Assembly (NCBI GenBank): GCA_036426205.1
Contig: CM071570.1
Span: 5,885,562-5,949,561, forward strand
Source of the DNA: Ascaphus truei
Taxonomy: Eukaryota; Chordata; Amphibia; Anura; Ascaphidae
Length of the DNA: 64,000 nucleotides
Direction: 5' to 3'
This document shows positions 23,653-35,297 of the stretch, piece after piece. A program made the translations under genes and the position numbers. The notes under the pieces were generated by a model. The model ran no database searches, was not told the DNA's origin, and was given only the letters and a program-made list of their open reading frames with translations. How positions within the stretch are numbered: position 1 is the first letter of the stretch; each line of letters begins with the position of its first letter.

Positions 23653-24671
23653 TGTCGGGTTCTGCTCGCACACAACAGGACCGACCGCGAGCTGAGGTGG
23701 GGTTGTAAAAGCACCGACCTGAACCGACGCGCAGGCTGATCCGGATTGCGCAGTTCGTAGTCATATGTCGCAGGATCAGATTGGAGAGACAGTCGTTCGT
23801 TGTAAGCCGAGTCAGGACGAGACATCAGGATAAACATTGTTCAGGCAAGAGTTCGGCAACATGTAGTCAGGAAACCCCGCTTCAGCTTTAGGTAGCGCGG
23901 GTTGGGCTCTGCGCAGCGACGGCCCATGGCCCATGGTCTGGTCACAGGAGATGGTAAGCAACCAAGTAGCACACCGCTTCTTGCTGCACGGGTGCACCAT
24001 GCTACAGCGCAAGAGTCCTGAGCGGCTAGGGAATCCTCTGTCTCAGCGCAGGACCAGGACACGGCCTCTCTAGATTAGGGAAAGATTAGCCCCAGGAACC
24101 GGAAGCTGAAGATACACAGGGAAACCTCCGCTACTGTGCAGGAATCCAGGAGGCTAAAGGACGCAGGACGAAACCTCTGCTTCAGAACAGGAGAAACATT
24201 GGACCGCTGCGTGAATATAGCAGCCTGTCCCAGAACAGAGCTGAAGTGAACAAGAAGAGTACTCAGCTACAACACAGAGAGCTGGAGCAGACCGCTGCTT
24301 AATATAGCGCCTCCTAGGAAACCTGAGCTGCAGACAACAAGGAGATACTCCCTTCAGCATGAGGGACAAAACAAGCGAGGGCTTGTGGCAAACAGATAGT
24401 GACATCCAGTTAGGACTATGCTCGCGGGAGCATTATGGGAAGACAATACTTAAAGGCCAGCGGGCCAATCCCCGGAGGGGGGTGTGAGGTACTGCTCCAA
24501 TGAATGAATGCAAGTCTAGGTTGCAGTGATAGGCTGCACAGCTGCGTAGATACCGAGAGGGAGTGTATTGCTTTGGTGAGTGAATCCAGGCTGCAGCAAA
24601 CATCAGAGAGTGCTCCAACTGCCACGTCTGCAAGGTAAGGCAACCAGTAACCAACGAGCGGATTCCTTACA
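23653..24671 (-). mobile_element. 3' LTR of central LTR retrotransposon, 1019 bp
   Basis: On the minus strand it runs TGTAAGGAATCCG to GACA. Upstream on that strand is GAAGGGGGGGGTAC, a polypurine tract that primes plus-strand synthesis, directly next to the LTR start. Downstream is ATAGA (plus TCTAT at 23648-23652), matching ATAGA before the 5' LTR part at 14702. An open frame of 250 codons across 24416-25168 spans the LTR border and has no known domain. Confidence 0.85.
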
Positions 24672-27600
24672 GTACCCCCCCCTTCACCGCGACCGCAACC
24701 TCCGGCGAACATAGCACACCATAGAGTTGTGGAACCGGGAATGGTTGCTGAACCGTCTGATATGGGGTAAGTCGTGTCCAGAGACTCGTGGTTACTCCTT
24801 AGTGTACCCCCACCCCACTTGTGAAACCACGGCCAGACAGGACCATCCCATGGTCTCGGATACATCGAATTGTTCCTAAAGTTCTTTATGTGGAAAGGGG
24901 ATCCGTAAACTAGCATTTCCTTGGTGAGTAACATTTCTAAGGAAATAGAAGTGGTAGAAAAACATCCTTGTAACATGGCTCGCCCCGCAAAATGACTTGG
25001 AAATCCAGGGCTGTGAAGAACCAGAGGGTTCCAGAGCAGAAACGGCAGAGAAACCCCTAAAAAGCCAGCTCTTAATAAAGGAAACCTGAATCTAGGCTCA
25101 GCGGGCCCTGATAGTTGATCGAATACACCAGGAGGAACTTTGTAACAGAAAAAGTCTTGGCTGACCACTGCATGTTGAATTTGCGAGATTTTTTTCCTCT
25201 AAGAAGGCTCCCGGTTAATGTTAGTAAATGGTATAGGCTGGTTGAAAGCATCCTCCGGATATTGGTAGTTGGAAGTGACAAGGCAAGCAGAAACCGGCTA
25301 GGGACCGAAATCTGGGATACGTACAGATTTTTCCAACTGAGAGGAAATAACACAGGGGCAACCCGAAAATTCCGAGGGACAAAACCATGGTTTAGCAGGA
25401 GCAACAGGACCAACAACAGTAGAGCTCTCCAATACTGGGGAAATCTTCTTCATGGGAATAGTATTGTCAAGTTGGATCAGGAATAGTCCTTGGGATCTTC
25501 AAATCAGTAGCTTGAGAAAAGGCAGAGCAGGGTAGTGGTGGGAGGGAAGCAACATCAGAAGCTGAAGTCGTACCTCAGTGACAGGGCCTTGAGAATCAAC
25601 AACGCAGCAAGTATGAACTAGAAAACTCTTAATGACAGCACCTTATAGGTACAAGGAGTCCTTTCCGAATCTGCAATGGCCCTAACCAAAGGGGTACCTA
25701 ACTGACAAAAACATGAGATTGGTGTGTTTTCTAGTGCAAATCTCTGATCACAGGATCCTAACCGATAGTGAGGGTGTCTGGTTGATTAGAGAAAAAATCG
25801 ATGTATTGATAAGTGACTTAGAAACAATTACTGAGGTTCTAGATTTGACTGGACATGTGAGAAAAAAAATACCCTTTAGACAGAGCTTAATTTCTTCCCA
25901 GAGTAACCCCATGTTTTGCTGGGACATTTTAGACACAGTAGGAGGGACTGGTTTCAGCAAAGCAGGCAGGACAGCTAAATAGCTCAATTTAAACCCCAGG
26001 ATACTTGTAATATATGCATGGTGACCTCAGACAGTACTAGAACGGTGACCACAAGATATGCGATCCCTGGAGAATTAGCCTGGACAGAGAAATCAGGGGA
26101 CCCCCAATCAGGATACTCCTGTAGAAGAGCTTCAAAATCAGAAGAGAAATCATTACCTCTCCGAGTCTCAAAATAGAAAACCAATTCAATCAGGAAAAGG
26201 GAAACAGTGTGCAGCTTTTTACTAATCTATATAAAAAGCGTCACTTTTGGGAGAAAACCGTGCGTCAGCAAACATTCCTGAACATAATATGAACCCAGAG
26301 GGACTACAGACTACTGTATGCTTTTAAAAACCCTAATCTTAAAGAGGAGGAACTCAGACAGTACACGGGGGTGAATCATCATGTACTGTCTCTGAAGTAG
26401 GTATTTGGTAAGGAATGTCTGGGAACCAATTACGCAGACTCCATAATGTGGGAACTATGCGCTGAAGCAGGGATCACCGCTAGTTGGGCGATCTGGCTGG
26501 TTCCAGCGAAACACCCGGGAAGAACTCTGCGAGCAAGCTTAGGGAAAAACCTGACTCCCTGAATACATTTATCGGAACCAGAACTTTAGCCGAAGTCTCC
26601 GAGACGAAACTGCCTGCGAAACTTGAGCTGAAGCTGGATTTATAGCAAAGAAATATCTAGGGACTCCGTACGGTATGGAGAATCCCTCATGCAACCTCTG
26701 CTTCTGACTTGTGGACTCATCTCTGAGGCTAAAACGAAGGCATACTTGGAGGCAGCAAGAAGTAATACAGGGGTTAATACAGAAATGAACCCTGGGAACA
26801 GAACTTAGGGATTCTGTCTCTACGGGGAAAAGCGCACAGACTGCCTACCAGAGTTTAAGCTGAAAACCCTCAAGAGCTGTAGTACAGATTGCGGAGTTAG
26901 CAAATAGGGAACAAAGGGACTTATTCTCTGATAGTAGAACCTTAGTGTTGGCTAGTGAACATAGTATTCTCCAGGGGAACCTCACAGTGCTGCTCGCAGG
27001 GGTTAAAGCTGGAAAACCCTCAGACTAGAGAAAGGACTTCGAGCTAGAAATAGGAGAACTAATAACTTTTCTCTGATACAAGAACATTAGTGCTGGTAGA
27101 GCAACATATATATTCTCCAGGGGAACCTCACAGGACTTGATCGGCAGGGGTAAACGAAAACATATCAATTGCCGCAGGGAACCCGGCCATACACTCAGGG
27201 CCCAAGGATCCGTGGTAGACCAGGGATACAGCCAAGTCGGCAGCGAAGCTGGCGAGGGGATGAATCCTGGTTCCTTTATGCAAATGTCCAATGTCATGGA
27301 AAGGATATGGAGTGTTTTGTGGGCATCAGCCAACATGAGGAGAGGGTCCTCTTTTGCTATATAAATGTCTAAAGACAGGCCAGGGAAGAGAGTTCCTTTG
27401 GGCGTCGTCCAATTCCTAAAGGTACAACACATTTTCCCAAGTTAAAGGGTAACCAGGAAAGCAAATACAAGCGGCCAGCCGATTGTTTTAAGTCCCGGCG
27501 GGTAAAAACCTTCATCATGAGATCATTACGGCATTTGTTTTGCAAAGGGTGTAAACCTACAACACAATCAGATCTTCAATCAGGGGTATTATCTCACATA

Positions 27601-27705
27601 GAAACGTAATTCACACTGGGCTGGTTTACCGGCTGGGACAGGCTTTCAGACAGAAACTTACCAACCCTCACCACAGGTCGTCGATTTTGTGCGGGCCGAG
27701 CATAC
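24672..27705 (-). mobile_element. Internal region of LTR retrotransposon, non-coding
   Basis: About 3.0 kb between the polypurine tract and the 5' LTR end. No gag, protease, RT, RNase H or integrase motif was recognised in any frame, so the element is probably non-autonomous. A partly repeated stretch occurs near 26940 and 27090 (both contain TTCTCCAGGGGAACCTCACAG). A standard tRNA primer-binding site was not seen after the LTR. Confidence 0.65.
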
Positions 27706-28088
27706 TGTCAGGGTTCTGCTCTCACCACCCAGGACCGGACCGCGAGGCTGAGGTGGGTTGTAAAAGCACCGACCTGAGACCCGCGCAGGCTGATCCGGAT
27801 GCGCAGTTCGTAGTCATATGTCGCAGATCAGGATTGGAGAAGACAGCGTCGTCGTTGTAGAAGCCCGGTCAGGACAGGAGACATCAGATAAACATTGTTC
27901 AGCAAGAGTTCGGCAACATTGTAGTCAGGAGAACCCCGCTTCAGCTAGAGACGGCGGGGTTGGGCCCTCATGCGCGGATCGCGCGCGCCATGGCCCATGG
28001 GTGCTGTCACAGGAGGATGGTTAAGCAGACCAGTAGCCACACCGCTTTGCTGCACGGTGCACCAGTGCTACAGCGCAAGGTCCTGAGC
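27706..28088 (-). mobile_element. 5' LTR, last 383 bp (split LTR, part 2)
   Basis: Matches the LTR at 23653-24025 in the same orientation and stops after GTCCTGAGC, at the LTR position where the part at 14707-15385 also stops. Together the two parts make one LTR of about 1.06 kb, near the full 1.02 kb. Confidence 0.8.
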
Positions 28089-28202
28089 AGGTTGTAAAAG
28101 CACCGACTGAGACCCGCGCCGGCGCTGATCCGGATTGCGCAAGTTCGTAGTTCATGTCGCAGATCAGCGATGGAGAAGACAGCGTCGTCGTTGGTAGAAG
28201 CC
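28089..28202 (-). repeat. Duplicated LTR fragment at the junction
   Basis: A second copy of about 27757-27868 (GTTGTAAAAGCACCGAC to GTAGAAGCC) in the same orientation, wedged between the split LTR and the right arm. Confidence 0.75.
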
Positions 28203-28680
28203 CTCAGCCTCGCGGTCCGGTCCTGGTTTGTGGCGAGCAGAACCCTGACAATAGAGCATTTATATTATTTTTATTTCAATTTTAAGAGAATGTTAGTTTA
28301 TCACTCAATTCAATTTTTACATTTTAGAATTTGAATAAAATCCTTGACTCAAACATATATCTACTAATTAATAAAGGATTACGTGTTGGAGATGTGGTTA
28401 TAAACAAATGCATTGCGAATCAGTATTCACTTTCCAGTGTGATTAATGTATTTTAACATTTATTATAGTTCAATTAATTTAATAACAATATTAATAGACA
28501 TTACTGATATGCCGATGTGTGAACATTGAATAAATGTTTAGTAATGTATATTAATGTAATTTATAGTGTGTAATAATTGAATCTGCTATTGCAAATTGCC
28601 GTAAATTTAAAAAAAAATTTAGTCAACCAATCCCCTGTACTTAGAGCCTATTTAAAGCTATTTAGAACCAAGAGAGCCAA

Positions 28681-28718
28681 AATCCCTGACGAATCATCAT
28701 AGCAAAACGCGTTGGATT
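28681..28718 (+). ncRNA. Hammerhead-like motif (right-arm copy), perfect stem I
   Basis: AATCC (28681-28685) pairs with GGATT (28714-28718). Between them are CTGACGA (28686-28692), a 10-base loop without a clear stem II, CAAA instead of GAAA, ACGCGT (28707-28712) and T. The G-to-C change in the core suggests an inactive copy. Confidence 0.4.
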
Positions 28719-29559
28719 GAGCCTTACAGACCACCGTAGTTGGAGTGATGCGTTGTATCCCCTTGGTCAATCGGAAACCGGCAGCCTGTGTGAGCGATTG
28801 CGAGCAGGACACAGACACACACCTGCAGACATCACTGCTTTCTTGTCTCTCCTAAGCTGTGCACAAGCTGGGAGACAAGAGAGGCTGTGGATCTTCGTCA
28901 TTGAGAGCAGAGCCGCTGGCAGACTGGAGCAAGGGGCGGGGGCAGAGGCTGTCAATGAAAGCTGGGAAGCTATCCACAACGCTGACCCCCCAATGCTGTT
29001 CTGTGAGTCCATTACTGTTTTAACCCGTTCCATTATTAAATGTATTGCACCATGATTTTCTCCAATCTTTGTTAAGCTAATATCCTAATCCAATAAGAAA
29101 ATACCTCTGAGTTCCATCTGAGTGACGAGCAAACACACCAATAATTCGTCTGCTGCCATTTGGAACACGGGAGGATTAGAGGTTATAAGATCAGGTGAAA
29201 GCTGCCCTATATATATATATCCTTTACCCTATTAACCAATTAATTCTGAAGTTAACCATTAACACCACCTGTTGGTATTGCCTCTATATAAAATCAAGTT
29301 GGCATTGCAATCTATTTGGTTAAAAAGAGTCAACTTTTAGAGGTGAATTTTGGAAAGCTTTAATGAGATTGGAACAACAAGTTTCTTTCGTGAATACATC
29401 AGTTCCAGTAATTGAACAACACAATGAGTTAATTTGTTCATTAATACACTGCTTTTCCTGTACTTTCATATATCTGCAAATGACTTGAGTCTACGTGCCG
29501 GAGGACATCCTCCTCCTTCTTCTTATAACAGAGCAGAAGACACAGTAAAAGCAGCCATG

Positions 29560-30540
29560 GAAACGATGGCACCCCCGGCTCGCCGGAAAACTTGCAACCA
29601 TTAACCGGACAGCTGATTCTGCCGTCGCTGAAATAAATTCCAACCCAAAATGGATCGCAGAAGTGGAAAATCGCACTGAAGGATGCGAAACTGATAGAAT
29701 CAGCCTACAAAATCGGATAAAAGATCTCGAAAAATCTGCAAACGTCCTCGATGATAAACTAGAGGACTAGATAGAACAACCTGCGAATAATTGGCATTCT
29801 TGAAACACTGAAGGGAAAAGATCTGTGGGACCTGATAACTAGCTGGCTCCTGGAACAATTATTTGAAACCCCATCTCCTTCGCCCCTGATGGTGGAAAGG
29901 ATTCACCGATTTTGCCCACAGGGGAAACCGACAACCTCAAATGCGGAAAAAAAATGACAGAGGCCAGTAATACAGAAGGGCCCTGCTTTTCGGCGTCCCG
30001 ATTTTCGGCGTTCCTCTCATACAGCGGTACCCGAGAAGGGCGGCGCCATGTCTGCGCAGAATGGGGGCTGCCAAGGTCGTGCGTCTGCAGAACGGGGGCT
30101 GCTGAGGTCGCGCATGCGCAGAACGGAGGATTGTAGGTCTGCGCACGCGCAGTCGCCGAAAATCGCCGGTTCCGCTTTCCACTGATTTTTGTTTTGCGGC
30201 GGGTCCATAGAACGGAACCCACCATATCAGCGGGGCCCTCCTGTATTTAAATTGATGATTTTCACTGACCAAATTAAAATTCTGTTTACAGGCAAAAGAG
30301 AAGCAAAAACCACAAAGGCAGCCAACTCCTGATATTCCAGGACTATTCTGCAAATGTAGCAGCAAAACACAGGGAATACGCACACGTGCTCACAGGCGTT
30401 ATCCAAAAATAAATAACATTTGCTTTGTTGTAACCAGCCAAACCTAAAGTGGTCCGGGGAGATGAAGTCCTCTGGATGTACTCCACAGCCCAGGCCAATA
30501 AGTACATGCAATTGTTGAAAGCAGGATAACAACCTTAAAA
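29560..30540 (+). pseudogene. L1-type LINE ORF1 fragment (right-arm copy)
   Basis: Readable parts include a coiled coil (RISLQNRIKDLEKSANVLDD), then, across a frameshift, NNLRIIGI, the RRM opening typical of L1 ORF1p. After the MITE at 29973-30243 comes the C-terminal domain (LIFTDQIKILFTGKREA, then a FQDYSANVA-like stretch). Stops and frameshifts are present, so it is a dead copy. ORF2 is not found next to it. Confidence 0.75.
29973..30243. mobile_element. Tigger-like MITE (right-arm copy), TA TSD
   Basis: Flanked by TA at 29971-29972 and 30244-30245. Contains GCGCATGCGCAG near 30112-30123 and GCGCACGCGCAG near 30140. It splits L1 ORF1 at the same place as the left-arm copy, so the insertion predates the duplication. 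Confidence 0.75.
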
Positions 30541-30723
30541 ATCCTGGCTAGTGAATTTAAGGAAAGAACTGGGAACAAGGAATTTCCAGAACGCAATGCC
30601 TCTGGTGAGGCGCATTTCTCAAGGTTTATTTGTTATAGTTATGTGCAGAAAAAGAGTGTAAAGGGCACTCCTTAATTGGAGTTCAAGTGCTTATTAATTA
30701 GAAGTCTAACAAAACAATATAAT

Positions 30724-31534
30724 TGTAAGGAATCCGTTCCTGGTTTTGCCTGGAGCTCACTCTTGCAGAGTTGGTGAGGTCTTAGACCGAACTCCCCTTG
30801 GATCTGCAAGCACTATCACCTGTGCTTGCAATCACTGCAGCTCTGTCTCTCTGCTCTGGCATTGGAGGAATTCCCACACACTCGTCTTGGGATTGGCTAT
30901 CTGCCCTTCCTATACTGGCCTCTCCCTTTGACTCACTGCTGAGCATAACCCAAGGTTCACTTGGATGTAACTGTGTTTTCCACAAGCTACTTTGCTTTAG
31001 TCTTGCCTTGGTCCAGAGACCTGCTGCATTCACCCCATGCAGAGGTCTGCTTCTTGGCTCCTGTACTGAAGCACTGGATCCCCAGTGCTAGTCTTGCCTT
31101 GTTCCAGAGACATGCTGCATTCACCCCAAGTAGAGGTCTGCTATCTGGTTCCTGTGCTGAAGTGCTGGATTCCCTGTACCAGCCTTACCCTGTTCCTGTG
31201 ACCTGCTGCATTCAACCCAGGCAGAGAGACCTTATCATGGGCCGCTCCCGCTCCTCATGCAGATGCCATTCCCACGCTTCAGTTGTTATGCTGAAGCAGT
31301 GTGCTCCTGACTTCCTTTTGCCAAACTCCAGCCTGGACATCGACTACCCTACCATCTCCAACCCTGACCCTGGCGTGTCAATGGATGACCCTGGCCTCTA
31401 CAACCCTGACCCTGCTAGGAATGACTACGGACTGCGCAATCCAGAACCGGCTTCGTGGTCTAAGGTCGGTGTATTCCCATCACCACCTCAGCCCTGCAGT
31501 CCAATCCCGGTTTGTGGTGAGCACGTCTGTTACA
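30724..31534 (+). mobile_element. Solo LTR, 811 bp, TSD ATAAT (right-arm copy)
   Basis: TGTAAGGAATCCG at the start, TGTTACA at the end, flanked by ATAAT at 30719-30723 and 31535-31539. It reads more regularly than the left-arm copy. Confidence 0.85.
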
Positions 31535-31864
31535 ATAATAGAATAGTGCAATATTCAGTGCAAACAAATATGTGAAATAAAAACACAATGTGAAAACAAA
31601 AATTAAATATGGTGATATACGTGCTAATGTTGTGCGCATTAAATATTAATAGTGCGAAAAATAAAGGTAAAAATTACAGCTCAAAACCCTGTGGGGAATG
31701 GTCCAGAATTCTCCTTGTAGAACAGTGTTGCAAAGATTGGGGAGAACAGATGTCACCAAATATGAAAAACACAAAGATACAACAGAGTGTAATTGTAGAC
31801 GGACGTTCACAGAGGTACACAATTAGGAGGCTTTATAATGTGAAATTATAATAGGCTTTATTGT

Positions 31865-32340
31865 GCCTGTTCCTTTTCATCAGGAAATTATCCAAACACA
31901 GGGGGGGGAACAAAGCTTCCATTCACTTGGGAGTATTTCTAGTGAAATCCTATGCAATTAGTTCACATCTCCATTAGTTAAGCAGTTCTCGCAGCCCCAA
32001 AACATATAGCATGAAAATAAGCAGATATAAGCAGTCTCTTAAGAATAAAAGTCTTATCTGTTTCTTGGAGGGAAAATCTTCTCACTTCCTGGTTCAGCTT
32101 CAGGTGTAGTAGTTTTCCCTGTGTCTTGAAATCAGCTCTGCTGTGTAGAGCTCAAGACTGGTCAGCTCCAAAGGTCAGCTCTCAGTCAGAGCTAAGGAGT
32201 CACTTCCTGTCTCAAAGGCAGGCTTTTTGTAAACAATCTAATCAGGCAGGTGGTGTTTAGTAATTAACTACCACACTGCTAGATTAAAGGCACATTACTG
32301 AACAGGGATAAGTCCCCTGTTACAGCAATATATTCCCCGC
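31865..32340 (-). mobile_element. LTR-like repeat (right-arm copy)
   Basis: Reverse complement of the repeat at 19576-20045. The borders are equally uncertain. Confidence 0.4.
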
Positions 32341-33579
32341 TGGGTGTGGACCACCGATGATAATCTTTAGAATGGGGGCTCACATGTTCTTACATATACA
32401 CCAGCATGTTCCAAATAGGTTTGGTAAGTATTCCCAGGCTTAGAATGGGTAGGAAATGATCCTGGAATCACTTGTGACATATAAATCCTATATCCAATTT
32501 GTCTTTCTTCTTATGTGGTGTGAAGATTTCAATATAAAAAGAAAGAGAACATACAGTAGTGTGAACTGTACCAGGATGATTTCATACTAAAAAGTATTTA
32601 AAAATGAACACTTGCACAGTGTCAGAAAAATATAGGCATGTACAACAATGAATGTTGTGTGAACACAGCGCTCTCACTGCCGCCTGAGATCAGGCGTCTC
32701 TCAGTGTCCGACACTTCTGGTTTCGCGACTTCCAGTTAGTCAGGGGATTGAATGGAGCAGGGATGTATCGCGCCTCGTGGAGGATGGCTAGAGCTGGCCA
32801 CGGGTCCCAGTCGGCTTCTTTAGTTTAGGGGGGGGGGGGGGGGGGAAAGAAAAGCTGTTTTCGCTCGGTTTGCACATGCAACGTGTTTGTGAATAGTAGA
32901 AATGGGCAAATTATTGGCCCAGATTGATATATATTAGTCTTGAATATGGCCCTTTGTCCACCTTTTGTTGCTTAGAAGTAAATTTGTTGGAGTTAAAAAG
33001 TGGCAACAATGTGTTTTTTCTATTTTATTTTACTGCAGTAGTTGAACATTCTAAACTGGATAATATGTGAAAAATTGTAAAAAAAAAATAAAATAAGATG
33101 AAAATGTAGAAAATTTGTGGCTATTCAAAATGTTTAAGATTTTTTTCCCCTTTAAAATAGACAATATTTGAAAATTCTGACAAATGGAAAGAATATTCTA
33201 AAAAAATCAGAATATTCCAAAGTAATATTTGAATATTTGTAACATTCAAGAATGATCAAATGTTGACGCATTCACCCACCTCTAATGACGAGGGAGAGAT
33301 GCAGACATTTACTTTAATAAAGTGCCCCTTAGGAAGAAAATCCATCAATGTTTACTTTCAGAATAAACACATCTGGAGCTAGGGAACGGGTATACTGCGC
33401 TTACCTAGAAGCTTCCAGTACTGGCCACTGCTGGAGAAAGGAGATGGGGTTGAAGGACCCTTTGGTCTGACCCTTTGTTGGCACTTCATATGTTCCATAG
33501 TTTTTAAACTTGCTCCAAAGCTCCTATATCCCACATTGACAGAGGAACATAAATGTGCATATTTTCATGTGCCAAATGT

Positions 33580-33915
33580 AACATAAAAACATAGAAATTG
33601 ATGGCAGATAAGATCCACTTGGCCACTTAGTCTGCCTATAATCATATCTATTGTAAAATCTCAAACCCAACAGTATTTGATCCTTGGCTTCCTTTCATAT
33701 TAAGGATAGCCTTACTGTATGTCTAGCCTACGCATTTTGTAACTCCCTTCCTTCATTAACCCGTACCAGAGTAAAGTACTTCCAGCTTCATGGCCTCCTT
33801 TACTAACACATCCCTTTCTCTGATAAGTATATTCCTTCCTGTAAAAAGGTTTTAGGGTCCTGCAGAAAAAAAACAGGGTGCAAACGAGTGTAGTCATCTT
33901 TACTTAACACAAAGA
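33580..33915 (+). repeat. Dispersed repeat typical of amphibian genomes (right-arm copy)
   Basis: ACATAGAAATTGATGGCAG, then a TCCACTTGGCC and AGTCTGCC block, then a decayed coding-like tail. Counterpart of 17930-18275. Confidence 0.5.
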
Positions 33916-33959
33916 AGTTGATATAAATCCACTGACAAATGAATGACATTGAATCAGTA

Positions 33960-34265
33960 TTCACACCTGCTTAGCGAAGAATATGAGTAACTCCGTGGCT
34001 GACACTATACACCTCATACATAAACCTTGGCCTCCTGCAGACACAATTACCAGAACGTGCTCCTACTGTCTCTGTACATTCTTCATACCTACCAATTAGA
34101 TTGTAAGCTCTTCGGGGCAGGGACTCCTCTTCCGAAATGTTACTTTTATGTCTGAAGCGCTTCTTCCCATTATGTGTTATTTGTTATTATATGATTATCA
34201 CGTGTATTACTGCGGTGAAGCGCTATGTACATTATTGTCGCTATATAGATATAGACAGACATATA
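33960..34265 (+). mobile_element. L2-type LINE 3' end (right-arm copy)
   Basis: Contains ATTAGATTGTAAGCTC, GGGGCAGGGACTCCTCTTCC and GTGAAGCGCTATGTACATT, then a TATA/GACA tail. These are well-known words of L2-type LINE 3' ends. Only the 3' end is present. Confidence 0.75.
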
Positions 34266-34449
34266 TACATATTCAGTATTAAAACTGGCAGGTGCTACAC
34301 CCTGTTATCCTACGGTGGGTGAAAGAGTCCTCTGTCCTTCTGCACACCGTGAATGCGTCATGATGTCACTCCCCCAGGGACTTCTGCTATTAGGCTGCAC
34401 AGATCCTGCAACAAGTGATGCCTCAGAATAAGCGGCCATACAAGAGCTA

Positions 34450-34490
34450 CTCCTACGCGTTTCGAGGAAGATACCTCTTCATCAGGGGTT
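34450..34490 (-). ncRNA. Hammerhead-like motif (right-arm copy), stem II perfect
   Basis: Minus strand: CTGATGA (34485-34479), then GAGG / CCTC stem II around a short loop, GAAA (34463-34460), ACGCGT (34460-34455) and A. The core is intact. Stem I is short. Confidence 0.5.
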
Positions 34491-34845
34491 CTATGTTGTA
34501 ATGTGACTGTCACGTGCCCAAAAGGAGGCTTATATACCTAAATGTTGCCATGGATACCAATTCGACACCTGCATAGAGTTTCCAAGGATCCTATCCGATG
34601 GTCTGCCTTCACATTCCAATGAATGGGAAGAAAACCTCAGAGTAGCAGCACTTAAGGACTTACAGTATATAGAGTTATATACAGTAAAAGGTGAATTTAA
34701 CACAAAGGGGGTAAATATCTCAAAGATGAAGGGGGAAAAGCCAAACCTTTTTTGTTGCGATTATTTTATTTATTTTTGTTAACGTTTAAAATATTATAAT
34801 TAGCAAAACCCAATGTATCCCCTCCTTATTTCCCTAGATATATAT

Positions 34846-35297
34846 ATTAGAGGCAATCCCAGCCATTTATTATTTTTCATCTTCATTTTTTTAATACAGG
34901 ATTGAAACAGGGGATCTCCAGAGCTGAACCACATTCATTTCAACTCCGGGGACCCCCTGTTTCCAGAGGTACTTACCTTCGTAGCGGATGCCGGTAGTCA
35001 CTCTGGGTTTCACTATACTGTATGTCTGTATTGCAAAGCTGTTGGGCACTCTGGGCCAATAGGAAGCCGTGATGTCATCGATTTCCTATTGTCCCATGTG
35101 ATGAGGAAGCTGAAAACTGCAGAAAGTTGTAGGAGATACCAGCACCCCCTTCAGAGGTAAATATTTATGGATGCAGGAGGTCCTCAGAGCCAAAATTAAT
35201 GGGGTTCAGCTGCGGAGACCCCTGTTTCAATCCTGTATTTAAAAAAATGAAAACAAAATGAAGAAAAAAAAAACCCGTCTGGGATTGACTCTTTAAT
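34846..35297. mobile_element. Foldback MITE (right-arm copy)
   Basis: Counterpart of 16524-16988 with long TIRs ending ATTAGAGGCAATCCCAG and CTGGGATTGACTCTT. Confidence 0.65.

Larger units (their letters stand above)
15400..23700. repeat. Left arm of imperfect inverted repeat, about 8.3 kb
   Basis: This arm is the reverse complement of about 28203-36345 throughout, including a shared solo LTR, an L1 ORF1 fragment, a Tigger-like MITE, a LINE tail and a foldback MITE. The arms differ by many scattered substitutions and one-base insertions or deletions. The outer end is degraded between 15400 and 15462. The inner end runs 48 bp into the LTR at 23653. Confidence 0.9.

Noticed and set aside
24416..25168. 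250-codon minus-strand ORF
   Set aside because: It crosses the border of the 3' LTR and the polypurine tract and shows no known domain.
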